Shown: in pieces, positions 1 through 9,196 of the stretch
Numbering within the stretch: the stretch's first letter is position 1
Layout of the letters: each line of letters opens with the position of its first letter
From: Gammaproteobacteria bacterium
GTDB taxonomy: Bacteria > Pseudomonadota > Gammaproteobacteria > Magnimaribacterales > AG-339-G14
Length of the DNA stretch: 64,000 bases
Assembly (NCBI GenBank): GCA_019652555.1
Contig: BPAJ01000001.1
Coordinates: forward strand, 398,762-462,761
Direction of reading: 5' to 3'
Notes under the pieces: model-generated
The model's database searches: none
Told to the model about the DNA's origin: nothing
Seen by the model: only the letters and a program-made list of their open reading frames with translations
Translations under genes and position numbers: made by a program

Positions 1-1016
1 ATTTCACTAAAACTGCCTTCAGAACCCATAGTAACCATATCTTGATTTTCAGGCAGGTGATTTGAAGTCATCAATTCAATTGTTTTTCTTGATAAAAGCC
101 TCTTGCCCTCAAAAGTGCCACCGTTTAATAGCATCTGACAAAAATTGTAATAATCCTCGGTAGTGGAAACTAGACCTCCTCCTCCTGATAGATGTAAGGG
201 GGAGCTTGAATAACCACTTTTACTATCTCCCGTATCTTGAAGTCTTAGATATTCCTTGGGAGTCCTTTCATAACATGCTGCAAATCTTTTAATCTTATTT
301 TTAGGAACATAAAAACCGGTATCTTTCATCTTGAGAGGCTTAAAAATATATTTTGTAAAATAATCGTCCAAAGTCATTCCACTCAAGACTTCTACCAATC
401 TTCCACAAATATCTGTAGCAACACTATAGTTCCATTTATCTCCTGGACTAAACTCAAGAGGCAGACTGGCAATTGATTTAGAAAAATTCTCCAAATCAAG
501 AGGAGGGAAACTAAAGTCGGTATTATCACCTCTGGGACCACTCCAAACTTTACGATAGGCATGATCGATATTTGTTCGATAGTGAAATCCATAAGTTAGG
601 CCAGCAGTATGAGTTAATAGATCTCTAATGGAGATTTCTCTATCAGCAGGACGAGTCATGAAATGCGGATAACTTCCAGAAACAAAGACTCGAGGATTCT
701 TAAATTCAGGTAAAAATTTTCCAACGGGATCAGCTAACTGAAAAAGACCTTGTTCGAACAGTTGCATTAAGGCAACACTGGTTATGGGCTTAGTCATTGA
801 GTAAATTCTGAAAATAGTATCTTTCTCAATTTTTTTATTATTCTCGACATCTCTTAATCCAGTAGATTCGAAATGTACTACTTTTCCTTTTCTTGCAATT
901 AAAGTTTGAATTCCAGCAAGTTTGCCATTTTTGATGTATTTCTCTTTGAAGAAATTTTCCATCGCCATTAATTTGTCTTTTGAAAGGCCTAATTTATCTG
1001 GATTGATAGTTTTCAT
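1..1016 (-). CDS. Serine hydrolase, class C beta-lactamase/esterase family (3' end beyond window)
   Basis: An open frame of about 338 codons runs leftward off the window edge, so the ORF track missed it. The start ATG (1016-1014) overlaps the stop of the TerB-like gene as ATGA. Family hallmarks are visible: SMTK (S73-x-x-K76, nucleophile and general base), YSV (Tyr197, the YxN/YxV position) and a glycine-rich HLSGGGG stretch. There is no signal peptide at this start, which favours a cytoplasmic EstB-like esterase or peptidase over a periplasmic antibiotic-hydrolysing enzyme. The substrate cannot be told. It is the last visible gene of the nhaB-dusA-terB-like operon. Family call is secure, function is not. 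Confidence 0.85.
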   Translation of the reverse strand, partial: MKTINPDKLGLSKDKLMAMENFFKEKYIKNGKLAGIQTLIARKGKVVHFESTGLRDVENNKKIEKDTIFRIYSMTKPITSVALMQLFEQGLFQLADPVGKFLPEFKNPRVFVSGSYPHFMTRPADREISIRDLLTHTAGLTYGFHYRTNIDHAYRKVWSGPRGDNTDFSFPPLDLENFSKSIASLPLEFSPGDKWNYSVATDICGRLVEVLSGMTLDDYFTKYIFKPLKMKDTGFYVPKNKIKRFAACYERTPKEYLRLQDTGDSKSGYSSSPLHLSGGGGLVSTTEDYYNFCQMLLNGGTFEGKRLLSRKTIELMTSNHLPENQDMVTMGSEGSFSE

Positions 1017-1456
1017 ATTTGTTCCTTTGCTGAAAGTTTAGCTTTAATAAAATCAGAATGAGCTACATAAATTAAATTGGATACCTTTCTAATTATATGT
1101 TCTTCATACTTATCTATATTCCCATCTGCATAAGCAATTTTCCACATTGATTCTATGAGCTTTACTCTCTCAGCTGCATCAAAATTATCATTTATATCGC
1201 GGGTAAACTCATATAGTGAAGTTGAATCTTCTACATTTTTTTTCGATATTTCTATAAGTTCATCAATTTCAGTTTCTTCTAATTTAAAGTCATTGATAAG
1301 TGTTGCCTTAAGGGTTTTTATTTCAGATTCATCTAAAAGATCATCGGCCATGCTAGTCTCAAGCATTAGAGCAATACAGGCTTTTATTGATCCATGTTCA
1401 TCAATTTCAAGATCTTCAGATGCATCCTTTTGAAAGATTTTTTTAAAGAAATTCAT
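1013..1456 (-). CDS. TerB-like protein (tellurite-resistance TerB domain family)
   Basis: A 147-residue acidic, all-helical protein. The C-terminal half (MWKIAYADGNIDKYEEHIIRK) is the typical TerB signature of an acidic loop followed by an EExxIRR-like helix. The family is named after tellurite resistance, but chromosomal single-domain members mostly have unknown roles and probably bind metal or membrane partners. The start overlaps the reconstructed dusA stop (ATGA), and the stop overlaps the start of the serine hydrolase by four bases, so the gene sits inside a tightly coupled operon. No other ter genes are nearby, so a resistance role is not supported here. Confidence 0.75.
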   Translation of the reverse strand: MNFFKKIFQKDASEDLEIDEHGSIKACIALMLETSMADDLLDESEIKTLKATLINDFKLEETEIDELIEISKKNVEDSTSLYEFTRDINDNFDAAERVKLIESMWKIAYADGNIDKYEEHIIRKVSNLIYVAHSDFIKAKLSAKEQI

Positions 1457-2415
1457 GCTGCTTCTATATAATTATCTTGAATTAAAAATTTAAGTTGCTC
1501 ATTTATTTTTTTATTTTCACCGCTACTTAATAAAATAGATCTAGCTTTTTTTTGCATTTCTCAGTCCTTTAAACAAATTTAACATGTGATATTTTGTTCT
1601 TATTTGATTCTTTGAATCAAGAGAATTTATATACTCAAACATTTCATCAAGAATGGTATTTAGATTTTTGTGTCCATTTTCCTTAGCATAAAATAACTTA
1701 TCAACATCCAGTAACTTGGAAGGATCTTCATAGCAAGTTCTTCCAACCATTATTCCATCCAAGTCTCTGAAATCATTTACTGCCTTTTCAAAATCACTTA
1801 TTCCACCATTAATAATTATATTTATTTTTTTAAAATCTCTTTTATTTTCTTTACTCTTTCATAGTTCAATGGCGGGATTGTTCTATTTTCTTTTGGATCT
1901 AAACCTTTAAGCAATGCAATCCTCGCATGGACATAGAAAGTATTGATTCCTATCTTAGATAATTCAAATATGAAGTCATCAAGACTCTCTTCAATGTCAA
2001 AATCATCAACACCAAGTCTAATTTTTACCGAAACTTCTTTTTTTGAAACTTTCATCATTTCTTGAAGACAATTTTTTACTAAATTTAAGTCTTTCATTAA
2101 TACTGCACCAAAATTACCAGATTGCACTTTAGGACTAGGACATCCTAAGTTTAAATTGATTTCCGAATAATTGAATTCGTTTGATTTAAAAGTAGCTTCT
2201 CTTAATTCTTTAGGCGAGCTACCGCCGATTTGCAAAACGGTTGAATTTGAGACATCTGAATTGTTTAGGAATTTTTCAGGATTGTTTCTATTTATTGCAT
2301 TTGCATGAATCATTTCTGTGAACAATATTGCTTCACTTGAGAGCAGACTACAAAGATATCTAAAGTGACGGTCAGTCCTTCTCATCATAGGAGCAATACA
2401 AAAAAATCTATCCAT
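1453..2415 (-). CDS. dusA: tRNA-dihydrouridine synthase A (two homopolymer frameshifts)
   Basis: FMN-dependent reduction of uridine to dihydrouridine in the tRNA D-loop. The ORF track gives two pieces (1822-2415 and 1541-1762). The N-terminal piece carries the FMN-binding start CIAPMMRRTDRHFR and the NLGCPSPKVQ motif with the catalytic cysteine. Adding one base in the T-run near 1828 reads on through the phosphate-binding segment INGGISDF into the second piece (GIMVGR). One more change in the T-run near 1548 extends the C-terminus to a TGA at 1455-1453 that overlaps the terB-like start. The start overlaps the nhaB stop (TGATG). I regard it as a functional gene with sequencing indels. Confidence 0.9.
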
Positions 2416-3887
2416 CAGAGAAAATAAATTACAGAAAGAACGCCTACGATAGACAAAACAATTGTGTAGGGAAGTGCCATTAAAACCATTCTTAAATAAG
2501 ATAGTCCTAAAAGAGGGGCCACAGAGGAAGTTAGAAGAAATAAAAATGCAGCTTGCCCATTAGGTGTAGCAACGCTGGGTAAATTTGTACCGCTATTTAT
2601 AGCTATTGCTAGCAAATCAAATTGTTCTCTTCCTATTACTCCACTATCTAACGCTGCCTTTACTTCACTGATGTAAATAGTTGCAACAAAAACATTATCA
2701 CTGATCATCGATAAAACACCATTGACCATGAAAAATACTGGTATCTGAATTTCTTGTTTGAGACTTAAGACATAACTGATAACGGGAGTAAATAAATGTT
2801 GGTCGTGAATGACTGCGACAACAGCAAAAAATACAACCAGCAGAGCAGTGAATGGCAAGGCTTCTTCAAAAGCTTTTCCAAGTTTTGGTTCTTCAATTAC
2901 TCCATTAAAAGCAGTTAGTAATACGATAATCATCAAGCCAATTAATCCTACAGCGGCAAGACCAAAAGCCAAAGAAAAGACTAGTACAAGAGCAACGATA
3001 GCTTGAGTAATAATTTTCATATTTTGGGAATTGGTTCTTTCTAGAGATTCTTGTTTATCAAAATCATAGAGTATTTGTCTGATATGACTTGGAAGTTGAA
3101 CGCCAAATGAAAACAAAGAAAATCTTTCTACAACATAGCAAGTAATCAAACCTGAAATAAAGACAGGAAAAGAAATTGGTAACATTTTCAGAAAGAACTC
3201 AATAAATGACCAATCTGCAACACTTGCAATCAATAAATTTTGAGGTTCACCAACAGTTGTTGCAACTCCTCCCAAGGCAGTTCCAACGGCGCCATGCATT
3301 AAGAGATTTCTAAGAAAACCTTTGAAAGTTTGAAATTCTTCAGAATTCTCAGAAAACGATTCCTCTTTTGAAGCAACACTTTTGTAGACGTGATAAAAAC
3401 CTGCAGCTACTGCTATCAAGACGGCCATCACTGTTAATGCATCTAGGAAGGCAGATAAAAATGCTGCAGCAAATACAAATAGAAAACATAAAAGTCTTTT
3501 ATTTTTGATATTAATTAGAAGCTTAGTAAAGATATACAAAAGAAAGTCTTTCATAAAATAAATACCGGCTACCATGAATACCAAAAGAAGAATTACCTTT
3601 AAATTTGCTTCAACTTCATAATAAATTTGTCCGGTATTCGTTAGACCCATCAAAATCGATTCCAACGCAATCAATCCACCAGGTTGAAGGGGATAGCACT
3701 TGATTGCCATTGCTAGAGTAAAGATAAACTCTCCTAAAATAATCCAGCCAAGAATAAATCCTGCAGGCAAGCTCATAGCGTCGAATAAAATGTATATAAT
3801 CGGATTTACAATCAAAAAAGAGATGATTGTATTTTTATACCAATTAGGAGCAGCTCCCAAAAAATTATAATAAATCGAATTTATCAT
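2415..3887 (-). CDS. nhaB: Na+/H+ antiporter NhaB
   Basis: An intact 490-residue polytopic inner-membrane protein. The N-terminus ([22 protein letters not shown]) and the central block ([19 protein letters not shown]) match the NhaB family, which exports Na+ in exchange for H+. About a dozen hydrophobic segments are visible, and the length is slightly below the usual 500-530. The acidic Asp in FLDALT is the kind of membrane-embedded residue expected for cation binding. It heads the minus-strand operon with dusA. Its start lies only 11 bases from the divergent nudC start. Together with Na+-NQR further right it suggests an active Na+ cycle. Confidence 0.9.
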   Translation of the reverse strand: MINSIYYNFLGAAPNWYKNTIISFLIVNPIIYILFDAMSLPAGFILGWIILGEFIFTLAMAIKCYPLQPGGLIALESILMGLTNTGQIYYEVEANLKVILLLVFMVAGIYFMKDFLLYIFTKLLINIKNKRLLCFLFVFAAAFLSAFLDALTVMAVLIAVAAGFYHVYKSVASKEESFSENSEEFQTFKGFLRNLLMHGAVGTALGGVATTVGEPQNLLIASVADWSFIEFFLKMLPISFPVFISGLITCYVVERFSLFSFGVQLPSHIRQILYDFDKQESLERTNSQNMKIITQAIVALVLVFSLAFGLAAVGLIGLMIIVLLTAFNGVIEEPKLGKAFEEALPFTALLVVFFAVVAVIHDQHLFTPVISYVLSLKQEIQIPVFFMVNGVLSMISDNVFVATIYISEVKAALDSGVIGREQFDLLAIAINSGTNLPSVATPNGQAAFLFLLTSSVAPLLGLSYLRMVLMALPYTIVLSIVGVLSVIYFL

Positions 3888-3898
3888 GGAGAATTAAC

Positions 3899-4720
3899 TT
3901 GTTTACCTTTGAACCTGCAAATTATATAGAAAATGAAGCCAAAGATTCAGTTTTCTTTGTGATATTTGATCAAAGCATCCTCTCATTTTCAAATGAAAAT
4001 TTTATAAGACCTATTACACAGGATGAATTGACTTGGTCTTTTATTGAGGAAAAAGAAAGACACTTTTTAGGATATTTAAACAAACAACCGTGTTTTGTTA
4101 TTCTTTCTGAAAAAAATCAGTGTGAATTGGAAAACTCAATTTTTATCGATATGCGTTCAGCTCTTGGTAGGATGCCTGATCAATTATTTGATGTTATTGC
4201 GAGGTCCATTCAAATTATAAATTGGTCAAAAGATCATCAATTTTGCGGCTCTTGTGGATCCACAATGAAAAAACATGATAAGGAAAGAGCAATGGAATGT
4301 TCTAACTGCAAAGGACAATTAATTTACCCAAGGATTTCTCCATGTGTAATAACTTTGATCTACAAAGATAATGAGTTTTTGCTTGCGCACAATAAGAACT
4401 TTCCTCCTAATTTTTATAGCACTCTTGCTGGTTTTATAGAACCTGGAGAATCCGTAGAAAGTGCATTGAAAAGAGAGGTAAAAGAAGAGGTAAACATCAA
4501 TATTAAAAATTTAGAGTATTTTTCTAGTCAAGCATGGCCTTTTCCAAGTCAATTGATGTTGGGTTTTTATGCTGAATATGATTCCGGAGAATTAAAACCC
4601 GATGGCGAAGAAATTGATGATGCTCAATGGTTTACTGTTGAGACCATGCCCGTTAATATTCCTCCAGCGAATATTTCAATTTCCGGGAAGTTGATAGAAA
4701 ACTTTATCAATAAAATTTAA
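3899..4720 (+). CDS. nudC: NADH pyrophosphatase / NAD-cap hydrolase
   Basis: A 273-residue Nudix hydrolase that cleaves NADH and NAD-capped RNA. Visible in order: an N-terminal domain, a zinc ribbon (CGSCG near residue 118, then CSNC), the Nudix box GFIEPGESVESALKREVKEE, and the family-specific SQAWPFPSQLM motif after it that distinguishes NudC from other Nudix enzymes. In the Nudix box the glycine normally following EE-x is Asn, a mild deviation. The start is a TTG only 11 bases from the divergent nhaB start, leaving no room for two separate promoters. The gene is convergent with rne, with one base between the stops. Confidence 0.92.
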   Translation: MFTFEPANYIENEAKDSVFFVIFDQSILSFSNENFIRPITQDELTWSFIEEKERHFLGYLNKQPCFVILSEKNQCELENSIFIDMRSALGRMPDQLFDVIARSIQIINWSKDHQFCGSCGSTMKKHDKERAMECSNCKGQLIYPRISPCVITLIYKDNEFLLAHNKNFPPNFYSTLAGFIEPGESVESALKREVKEEVNINIKNLEYFSSQAWPFPSQLMLGFYAEYDSGELKPDGEEIDDAQWFTVETMPVNIPPANISISGKLIENFINKI

Positions 4721-4721
4721 T

Positions 4722-6742
4722 TTATTTATTTCTTGGATCATTTGCTGCCCGTTCTAAAGTTTTCTTTTCCTCTGCAATTTCTTTTTTGATTTCAACTTCT
4801 TTTTCTTTTTTAGGCCTACTCAACTTTTTAGGCTTTTGAGGAGCTTCATTTTTTATAATGCTTTCTTTTTCTGAAGATGATCCATTTTTACCCACTTCTT
4901 TAGGTTTGGATATTCTCGAGTCATCAGATTTTGGTTTTCTCGGAACTCTATTTTGTCTTTCTTCTGTAGAACCTTGAGATTGTCTCTGTTTGGAACCTGT
5001 TTTTTTATTTTCCTTAAACTTATTAGAATTTGATTTATTTCTATTATCCGTTCTACTTCTATTTTTTTGATAAGGTTTTTTACCTTGATTCTTCAAATGT
5101 TTAGATCTCTTCTTGGATTTTTGAGTTTTTTTCTTAGGCTTATCACTCTTAAATAGTTCTAAAATTCTCTTAAAGAGAGATTTCTTTGGTCTTTGAGATC
5201 TTTTAATATCTAGAACTGGTTTTTCTTCAACAGTTTTCTTTTTGCTTTTCTTTTCAAAATGATCTGCAACAGAAATACTTGATCTATTTTTTTCTGGCTC
5301 TATTACTTTGCCATCTTTTATTCTTATTACTTCAAATCTTGAATCTGGTCTAGTTGCATCTGAAATTACAACTAGTTTTACATTACTTCTAGCTTCAATA
5401 TCATTCAATCTTACTCGTCTTTCATTTAGCAACAGAGCCGACATATCAGGAGATACAATTGCTCTTACTTCGCTTGTCTTATCTTTGCTAGATTCTTCCT
5501 CGAGCAATCTAAGGACAGCTGTTGAAAGTGTATTTATGTCTTGAGTCCATCTTTCCTTAAGGGAGGATCTCAATCTTTGTCTCGATAATTCCATTAATCC
5601 AAATCTTGAAATACGTCCAATCTGAACTCTAGCTCTATCTTCTGAAAGAGCTTCTCTCATAGCATCTTCTACAGATCTCTTGTTTTCTAGTCTCATCATA
5701 TCGATGAAATCAATTACAACTAATCCACCAATATCTCTTAGTCTGAGTTGCCTACCAATTTCTTCGCAAGCTTCAACATTTGTTTTGACAGCTGTTTCTT
5801 CTATATCTTTACCTGAAGTCGCTTGTGAGGAATTGATATCTATTGCAACTAATGCCTCAGCATCATCTATCACTATGGATCCTCCAGAAGTAAGTTTTAC
5901 TTCTCTTTGGTAGGCCGTTTCAATTTGAGATTCAATTTGATAACGAGTGAAAAGGGGTAGGGTATTTTCGTATTTATTTAATATTTTAATTTGATCTGGC
6001 ATGACACGTTCAACAAATTCAGATGCTTCTTCAAAGGCTTCTTCTGTATCAACCCAAATTTCTTCTATATCTTCTTTTAAATAATCTCTAAGGGCTCTGA
6101 TAATGATGTCACTTTCTTTAAAAATTAAAATAGGAGCATTTTTTAAGGTGTTTGCTTCATTAATCCCTTCCCAAACTCTTTGTAAATATTCTAAATCCCA
6201 TTTCAAGTCCTCCAACTCTTTTCCTTCTCCAGCGGTCCTAACAATAGACCCATAGATTCAGGAACATTCAAAGATGCAATCCTCTCTTTTAACTTTTCTC
6301 TTTCTTTACCCTCCAACCTTCTTGAAATACCCGCTGCTTTAGGATTGTTTGGCATTAAAACCAAATATCTTCCAGCTAAGCTAATATTTGTTGTTAACGC
6401 AGCACCTTTATTTCCTCTCTCGTCTTTTTCAACTTGAACGAGTATTTCCTGATCTTTTTTCAAACAATCTGAGACAGATAATCTTGCTTTACGGTTATTT
6501 TTTTCAGGATAATATTGAGGCGCAATTTCTTTAAAAGGGAGAAAGCCATGTCTCTCTGCACCATAATTTACAAAAGCAGCCCCTAAACTTGGTTCGATTC
6601 TGCTTACTTTTCCTTTATAGATATTTCCTTTTCTTCTTATTTCGCTGATGTTTTCTATATCAAGATCATAGAGAAGGTTTCCCTCAGTAATAGCAACCCT
6701 AAGTTCTTCAGGTTGAGTAGCATTTATAAGCATTCTTTTCAT
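4722..6742 (-). CDS. rne: Ribonuclease E/G (one frameshift; zinc-link motif absent)
   Basis: Endoribonuclease that initiates mRNA decay and matures rRNA and tRNA. The two ORF pieces overlap at 6203-6215; one extra G near 6250 joins them through [18 protein letters not shown], the normal family sequence. In order: S1 domain ([19 protein letters not shown]), 5'-sensor and DNase I-like catalytic region with VAIDINS and VVIDFIDM (the two catalytic aspartates), then a basic low-complexity tail of about 200 residues typical of the RNase E scaffold. The total is about 670 residues. Unusually, the CPxCxGTG zinc-link between [12 protein letters not shown] and [15 protein letters not shown] is missing (see findings). 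Divergent from rluC, a conserved gammaproteobacterial arrangement. Confidence 0.93.
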
Positions 6743-6951
6743 AGTCTTACCTCATGAAAATGCCTAAATATAAAGTAGAAAGCCTTCAAATTAAGGCCAA
6801 GTGAAAATAAATCTTAGGTTTTACGCCCTAGCTACCCAAATCTATTAAATTCTTATATTTAAACTGTATTAAAATTCTTGCCTTAAATATTTCATATTAA
6901 GGACTTTAGGAAGGTATTCTAGAGAAATTATTCAAAGAAATCTAAATTTTT

Positions 6952-7862
6952 ATGCCTGAAGTAAAAAAATACAAATCAGTGAAAATCTTTCCGGACAACG
7001 CCTTGATAATTTTTATTACTGAGTTAAAAGGAGTCCCTAAGTCAAAGATATATTCAATTATTAGGAAGGGAGAAATTAGAGTCAATAGTAAGAGAAAAAG
7101 ACCTTCTTACAAGCTCAATAAGGGGGATGAAATAAGAATTCCACCAATCAGAACAACAAATAAAGAAAATCACTTTGTGCCATCAAAAATAATATCTTTG
7201 CTGAAAGAATCCATTATCTATGAAAACGAAGATTACATTGCATTAAATAAACCTTCTGGAATAGCCTCTCATGGAGGAAGTAGAATATCCATCGGGTAAT
7301 TGAAGCAATTAGAAATTTTGGAAAAGAATATAGGGATGCAAAACTTATACACAGATTAGATAAAGACACTTCCGGATGTCAAATTATTGCAAAAAATAAT
7401 AAATTTTTAAGACTTTGCAATAGCCTAATTTCAGAAAGAAAAGTAAAAAAAACTTATCAAGCTGTAGTCGAGGGAAAGTGGACTAATAGGGAGGGACTAT
7501 ATGAAATACATCTAGAAAAAAACTTTCTGAAAGGTAATGAAAGGGTAGTTAAGATCGATGAAGGTGGAAAAATTGCTCAAACAATCTTAAAAGTAATAAA
7601 AAAAACAGATAAGTTTTCACTTATGCAATGTGAGTTGATAACCGGAAGAACTCATCAACTAAGAGTTCAATTATCTTCATTGGGTCATCCAATTATTGGA
7701 GATGTAAAATATGGGAAAAAAAATTCAAATAAAGCAAAGTTTTTTCAAGCCAAAAATAGAATGTATTTACATGCTGATTCTTTTGTTTCTAAAGAGTTAG
7801 ATATTAAGATATTTGCAAATGCTCCTGAAGAATTTAAAAAAATTCTTAAAAATGATGAATAA
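6952..7862 (+). CDS. rluC: 23S rRNA pseudouridine synthase RluC (frameshifted)
   Basis: Converts specific uridines of 23S rRNA to pseudouridine. The N-terminal piece (6952-7299) holds an S4 RNA-binding domain and LNKPSGIASHGG. The C-terminal ORF (7623-7862) holds CELITGRTHQLRVQ and HPIIGD. Between them the shifted frame reads VIEAIRNFG...LIHRLDKDTSG, with the catalytic Asp in HRLDKDTSG. One missing G in the GGG near 7297 restores the whole reading frame of about 300 residues. Divergent placement from rne and downstream rpmF match other gammaproteobacteria. A 209-base gap separates it from rne and presumably holds both promoters; I cannot place them with confidence. Confidence 0.92.
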
Positions 7863-7897
7863 ATTTCTATTTTGTCCTAGAATTGCGCCACTATATT

Positions 7898-8103
7898 ATG
7901 GCTGTTCAAAAAAGTAAGGTATCTAGATCAAGAAGGGGTGCTCGTAGGTCTCACAATGCTTTAAAAAAGCTCCATTGTCATTGGATCCAGTAACTGGAGA
8001 AAAACACTTAAGACACCATATGACAAAAGATGGTTTCTTTAAAGGTAGAAAAGTTTTAGACATCAAAACCAAAGAGGAATCGTCAGAAGACTCTTCAAGT
8101 TAG
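7898..8103 (+). CDS. rpmF: 50S ribosomal protein L32 (homopolymer frameshift, absent from ORF track)
   Basis: A small ribosomal protein gene too short and too broken for the ORF track. From ATG 7898 it reads [20 protein letters not shown], the L32 start. Adding one A in the run near 7967 continues as [22 protein letters not shown] and FFKGRKV, ending at TAG 8101-8103, for 68 residues. The zinc-ribbon cysteines of some L32 forms are not present; this is the Cys-free type. In most relatives rpmF is preceded by a yceD gene and followed by plsX-fabH-fabD; here fabG follows after three bases. Confidence 0.92.
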
Positions 8104-8106
8104 TCA

Positions 8107-8835
8107 GTGACAAAAAAAACCGTTTTAATCACCGGAGCCTCGAGAGGAATAGGTAAGGCTATTCTTGAATCGTTTCAAGGAGACTATTTTTTAATCGGCA
8201 CTGGTACTTCTGATGCAAGTGTTGAAAATATTCTCGAAAACATAAAAGCACACAATCAGGTTGGAGAAGCTTTCAAATTGGATTTGGGAGATAGGAGTTC
8301 TATTAAAGAGCTTACTTCAATTTAGACGATAAAGAAATCTACCCAGACATATTGATTAATAATGCCGGCATAACTAGAGATAACATAATGCTTAGAATGC
8401 AGGAAGATGAATGGGATGATGTAATTAATGTTCATCTTAACGGTCAATACTTACTTATCAAATCATTTATAAAAAAAATGGTTAAAAATAGATGGGGAAG
8501 AATTATAAATATTTCATCTACTTCCGCTGTTTTAGGAAATAAAGGTCAGGCAAATTATGCAGCTGCGAAGGCAGGAATAGAGGCTATGTCAAGATCTTTA
8601 GCCAGAGAACTAGGCTCAAGAAATATAAATGTAAATTGTGTATCTCCAGGTTTATTGAAACTGATATGACAAAGGAGATTTTGGAAGGAAATCAAGATCT
8701 CTTACTGCACAGATTCCGCTTGGGAGATTAGGCAAACCAAATGAAATAGCAGAAGTCGTGTATTTTTTGACTTCTGATAACGCAAATTATATTACAGGAC
8801 AAACTTTACACGTAAACGGCGGGCTTTATATGTAA
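8107..8835 (+). CDS. fabG: 3-oxoacyl-[ACP] reductase (three frameshifts)
   Basis: Short-chain dehydrogenase reducing beta-ketoacyl-ACP with NADPH in fatty-acid elongation. GTG start three bases after rpmF. Motifs in order across frames: TGASRGIG (cofactor loop), NNAG, the catalytic Ser in [10 protein letters not shown], and YAAAK (Tyr and Lys). The end reads [32 protein letters not shown] and [14 protein letters not shown]. Single-base changes near 8322, 8655 and 8700 are needed to join the pieces, giving about 243 residues, the family length. Since the gene is essential and its motifs are perfect, I treat the breaks as sequencing errors. Confidence 0.92.
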
Positions 8836-8923
8836 CTTGATTACATTTGTAACTTGACTTGCACAAAATTGTTACATAAAAAACTTAATATTTTGTAAAA
8901 AAAATTTTTGAAAGGTATATAAT
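8831..8923 (+). promoter_or_regulatory. Candidate acpP promoter with repeated TGTAACTTGA element
   Basis: The 115-base gap between fabG and acpP holds a good -10 box TATAAT (8918-8923), 27 bases before the acpP ATG. A weaker -35 candidate TTGTAA (8893-8898) lies 19 bases upstream. Just upstream are two direct copies of TGTAACTTGA (8831-8840 and 8848-8857) and an inverted GTTACA near 8871-8876, an operator-like arrangement. The first copy overlaps the fabG stop. A separate strong promoter for acpP is usual in bacteria because ACP is very abundant. Confidence 0.4.
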
Positions 8924-8950
8924 TCACACAAATTTTAAATAGAGGTTCAT

Positions 8951-9184
8951 ATGAGCAGTACTGAAGATAGAGTTCGTAGGATAGTATGCGAACAATTGGG
9001 TGTTGGAGAGGAAGAAGTTACTCTTTCAGCTTCCTTTATAGATGATCTAGGAGCGGATTCATTGGATACTGTTGAATTAGTAATGGCATTTGAAGAGGAA
9101 TTTGAAATTGAAATTCCCGACGAAGAAGCAGAGAAAATAGCAACTGTAGAGGATGCAGTTAACTATATAGATTCTGCAGAATAA
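8951..9184 (+). CDS. acpP: Acyl carrier protein
   Basis: An intact 77-residue, highly acidic carrier of growing acyl chains. The 4'-phosphopantetheine attachment serine is Ser37 in the [12 protein letters not shown] motif. Helix II is [16 protein letters not shown], matching bacterial AcpP almost throughout. AGAGG upstream of the ATG serves as ribosome binding site. It is followed by fabF after 12 bases, as in nearly all gammaproteobacteria. Confidence 0.98.
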   Translation: MSSTEDRVRRIVCEQLGVGEEEVTLSASFIDDLGADSLDTVELVMAFEEEFEIEIPDEEAEKIATVEDAVNYIDSAE

Positions 9185-9196
9185 ATCATCCCTACT

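Noticed and set aside
392-592. 66-residue minus-strand ORF at the left edge
   Set aside because: It lies out of frame inside the partial serine hydrolase, which is open through the whole of 1-1016 and carries SxxK and YSV motifs.
1-1016. Antibiotic-resistance beta-lactamase
   Set aside because: SxxK/YxV enzymes without signal peptide are mostly esterases or peptidases; nothing in the context supports drug resistance.
1013-1456. Tellurite-resistance operon
   Set aside because: Only a single TerB-domain protein is present, with no terA, terC, terD or terZ neighbours.
6743-6951. Regulatory 5' leader hairpins of rne
   Set aside because: RNase E autoregulates through its leader in E. coli, but I could not find a convincing conserved stem-loop here.
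8107-8835. Programmed frameshifting in fabG and similar genes
   Set aside because: Three breaks in one short housekeeping gene, in different sequence contexts and without slippery heptamer plus pseudoknot, fit sequencing error far better.
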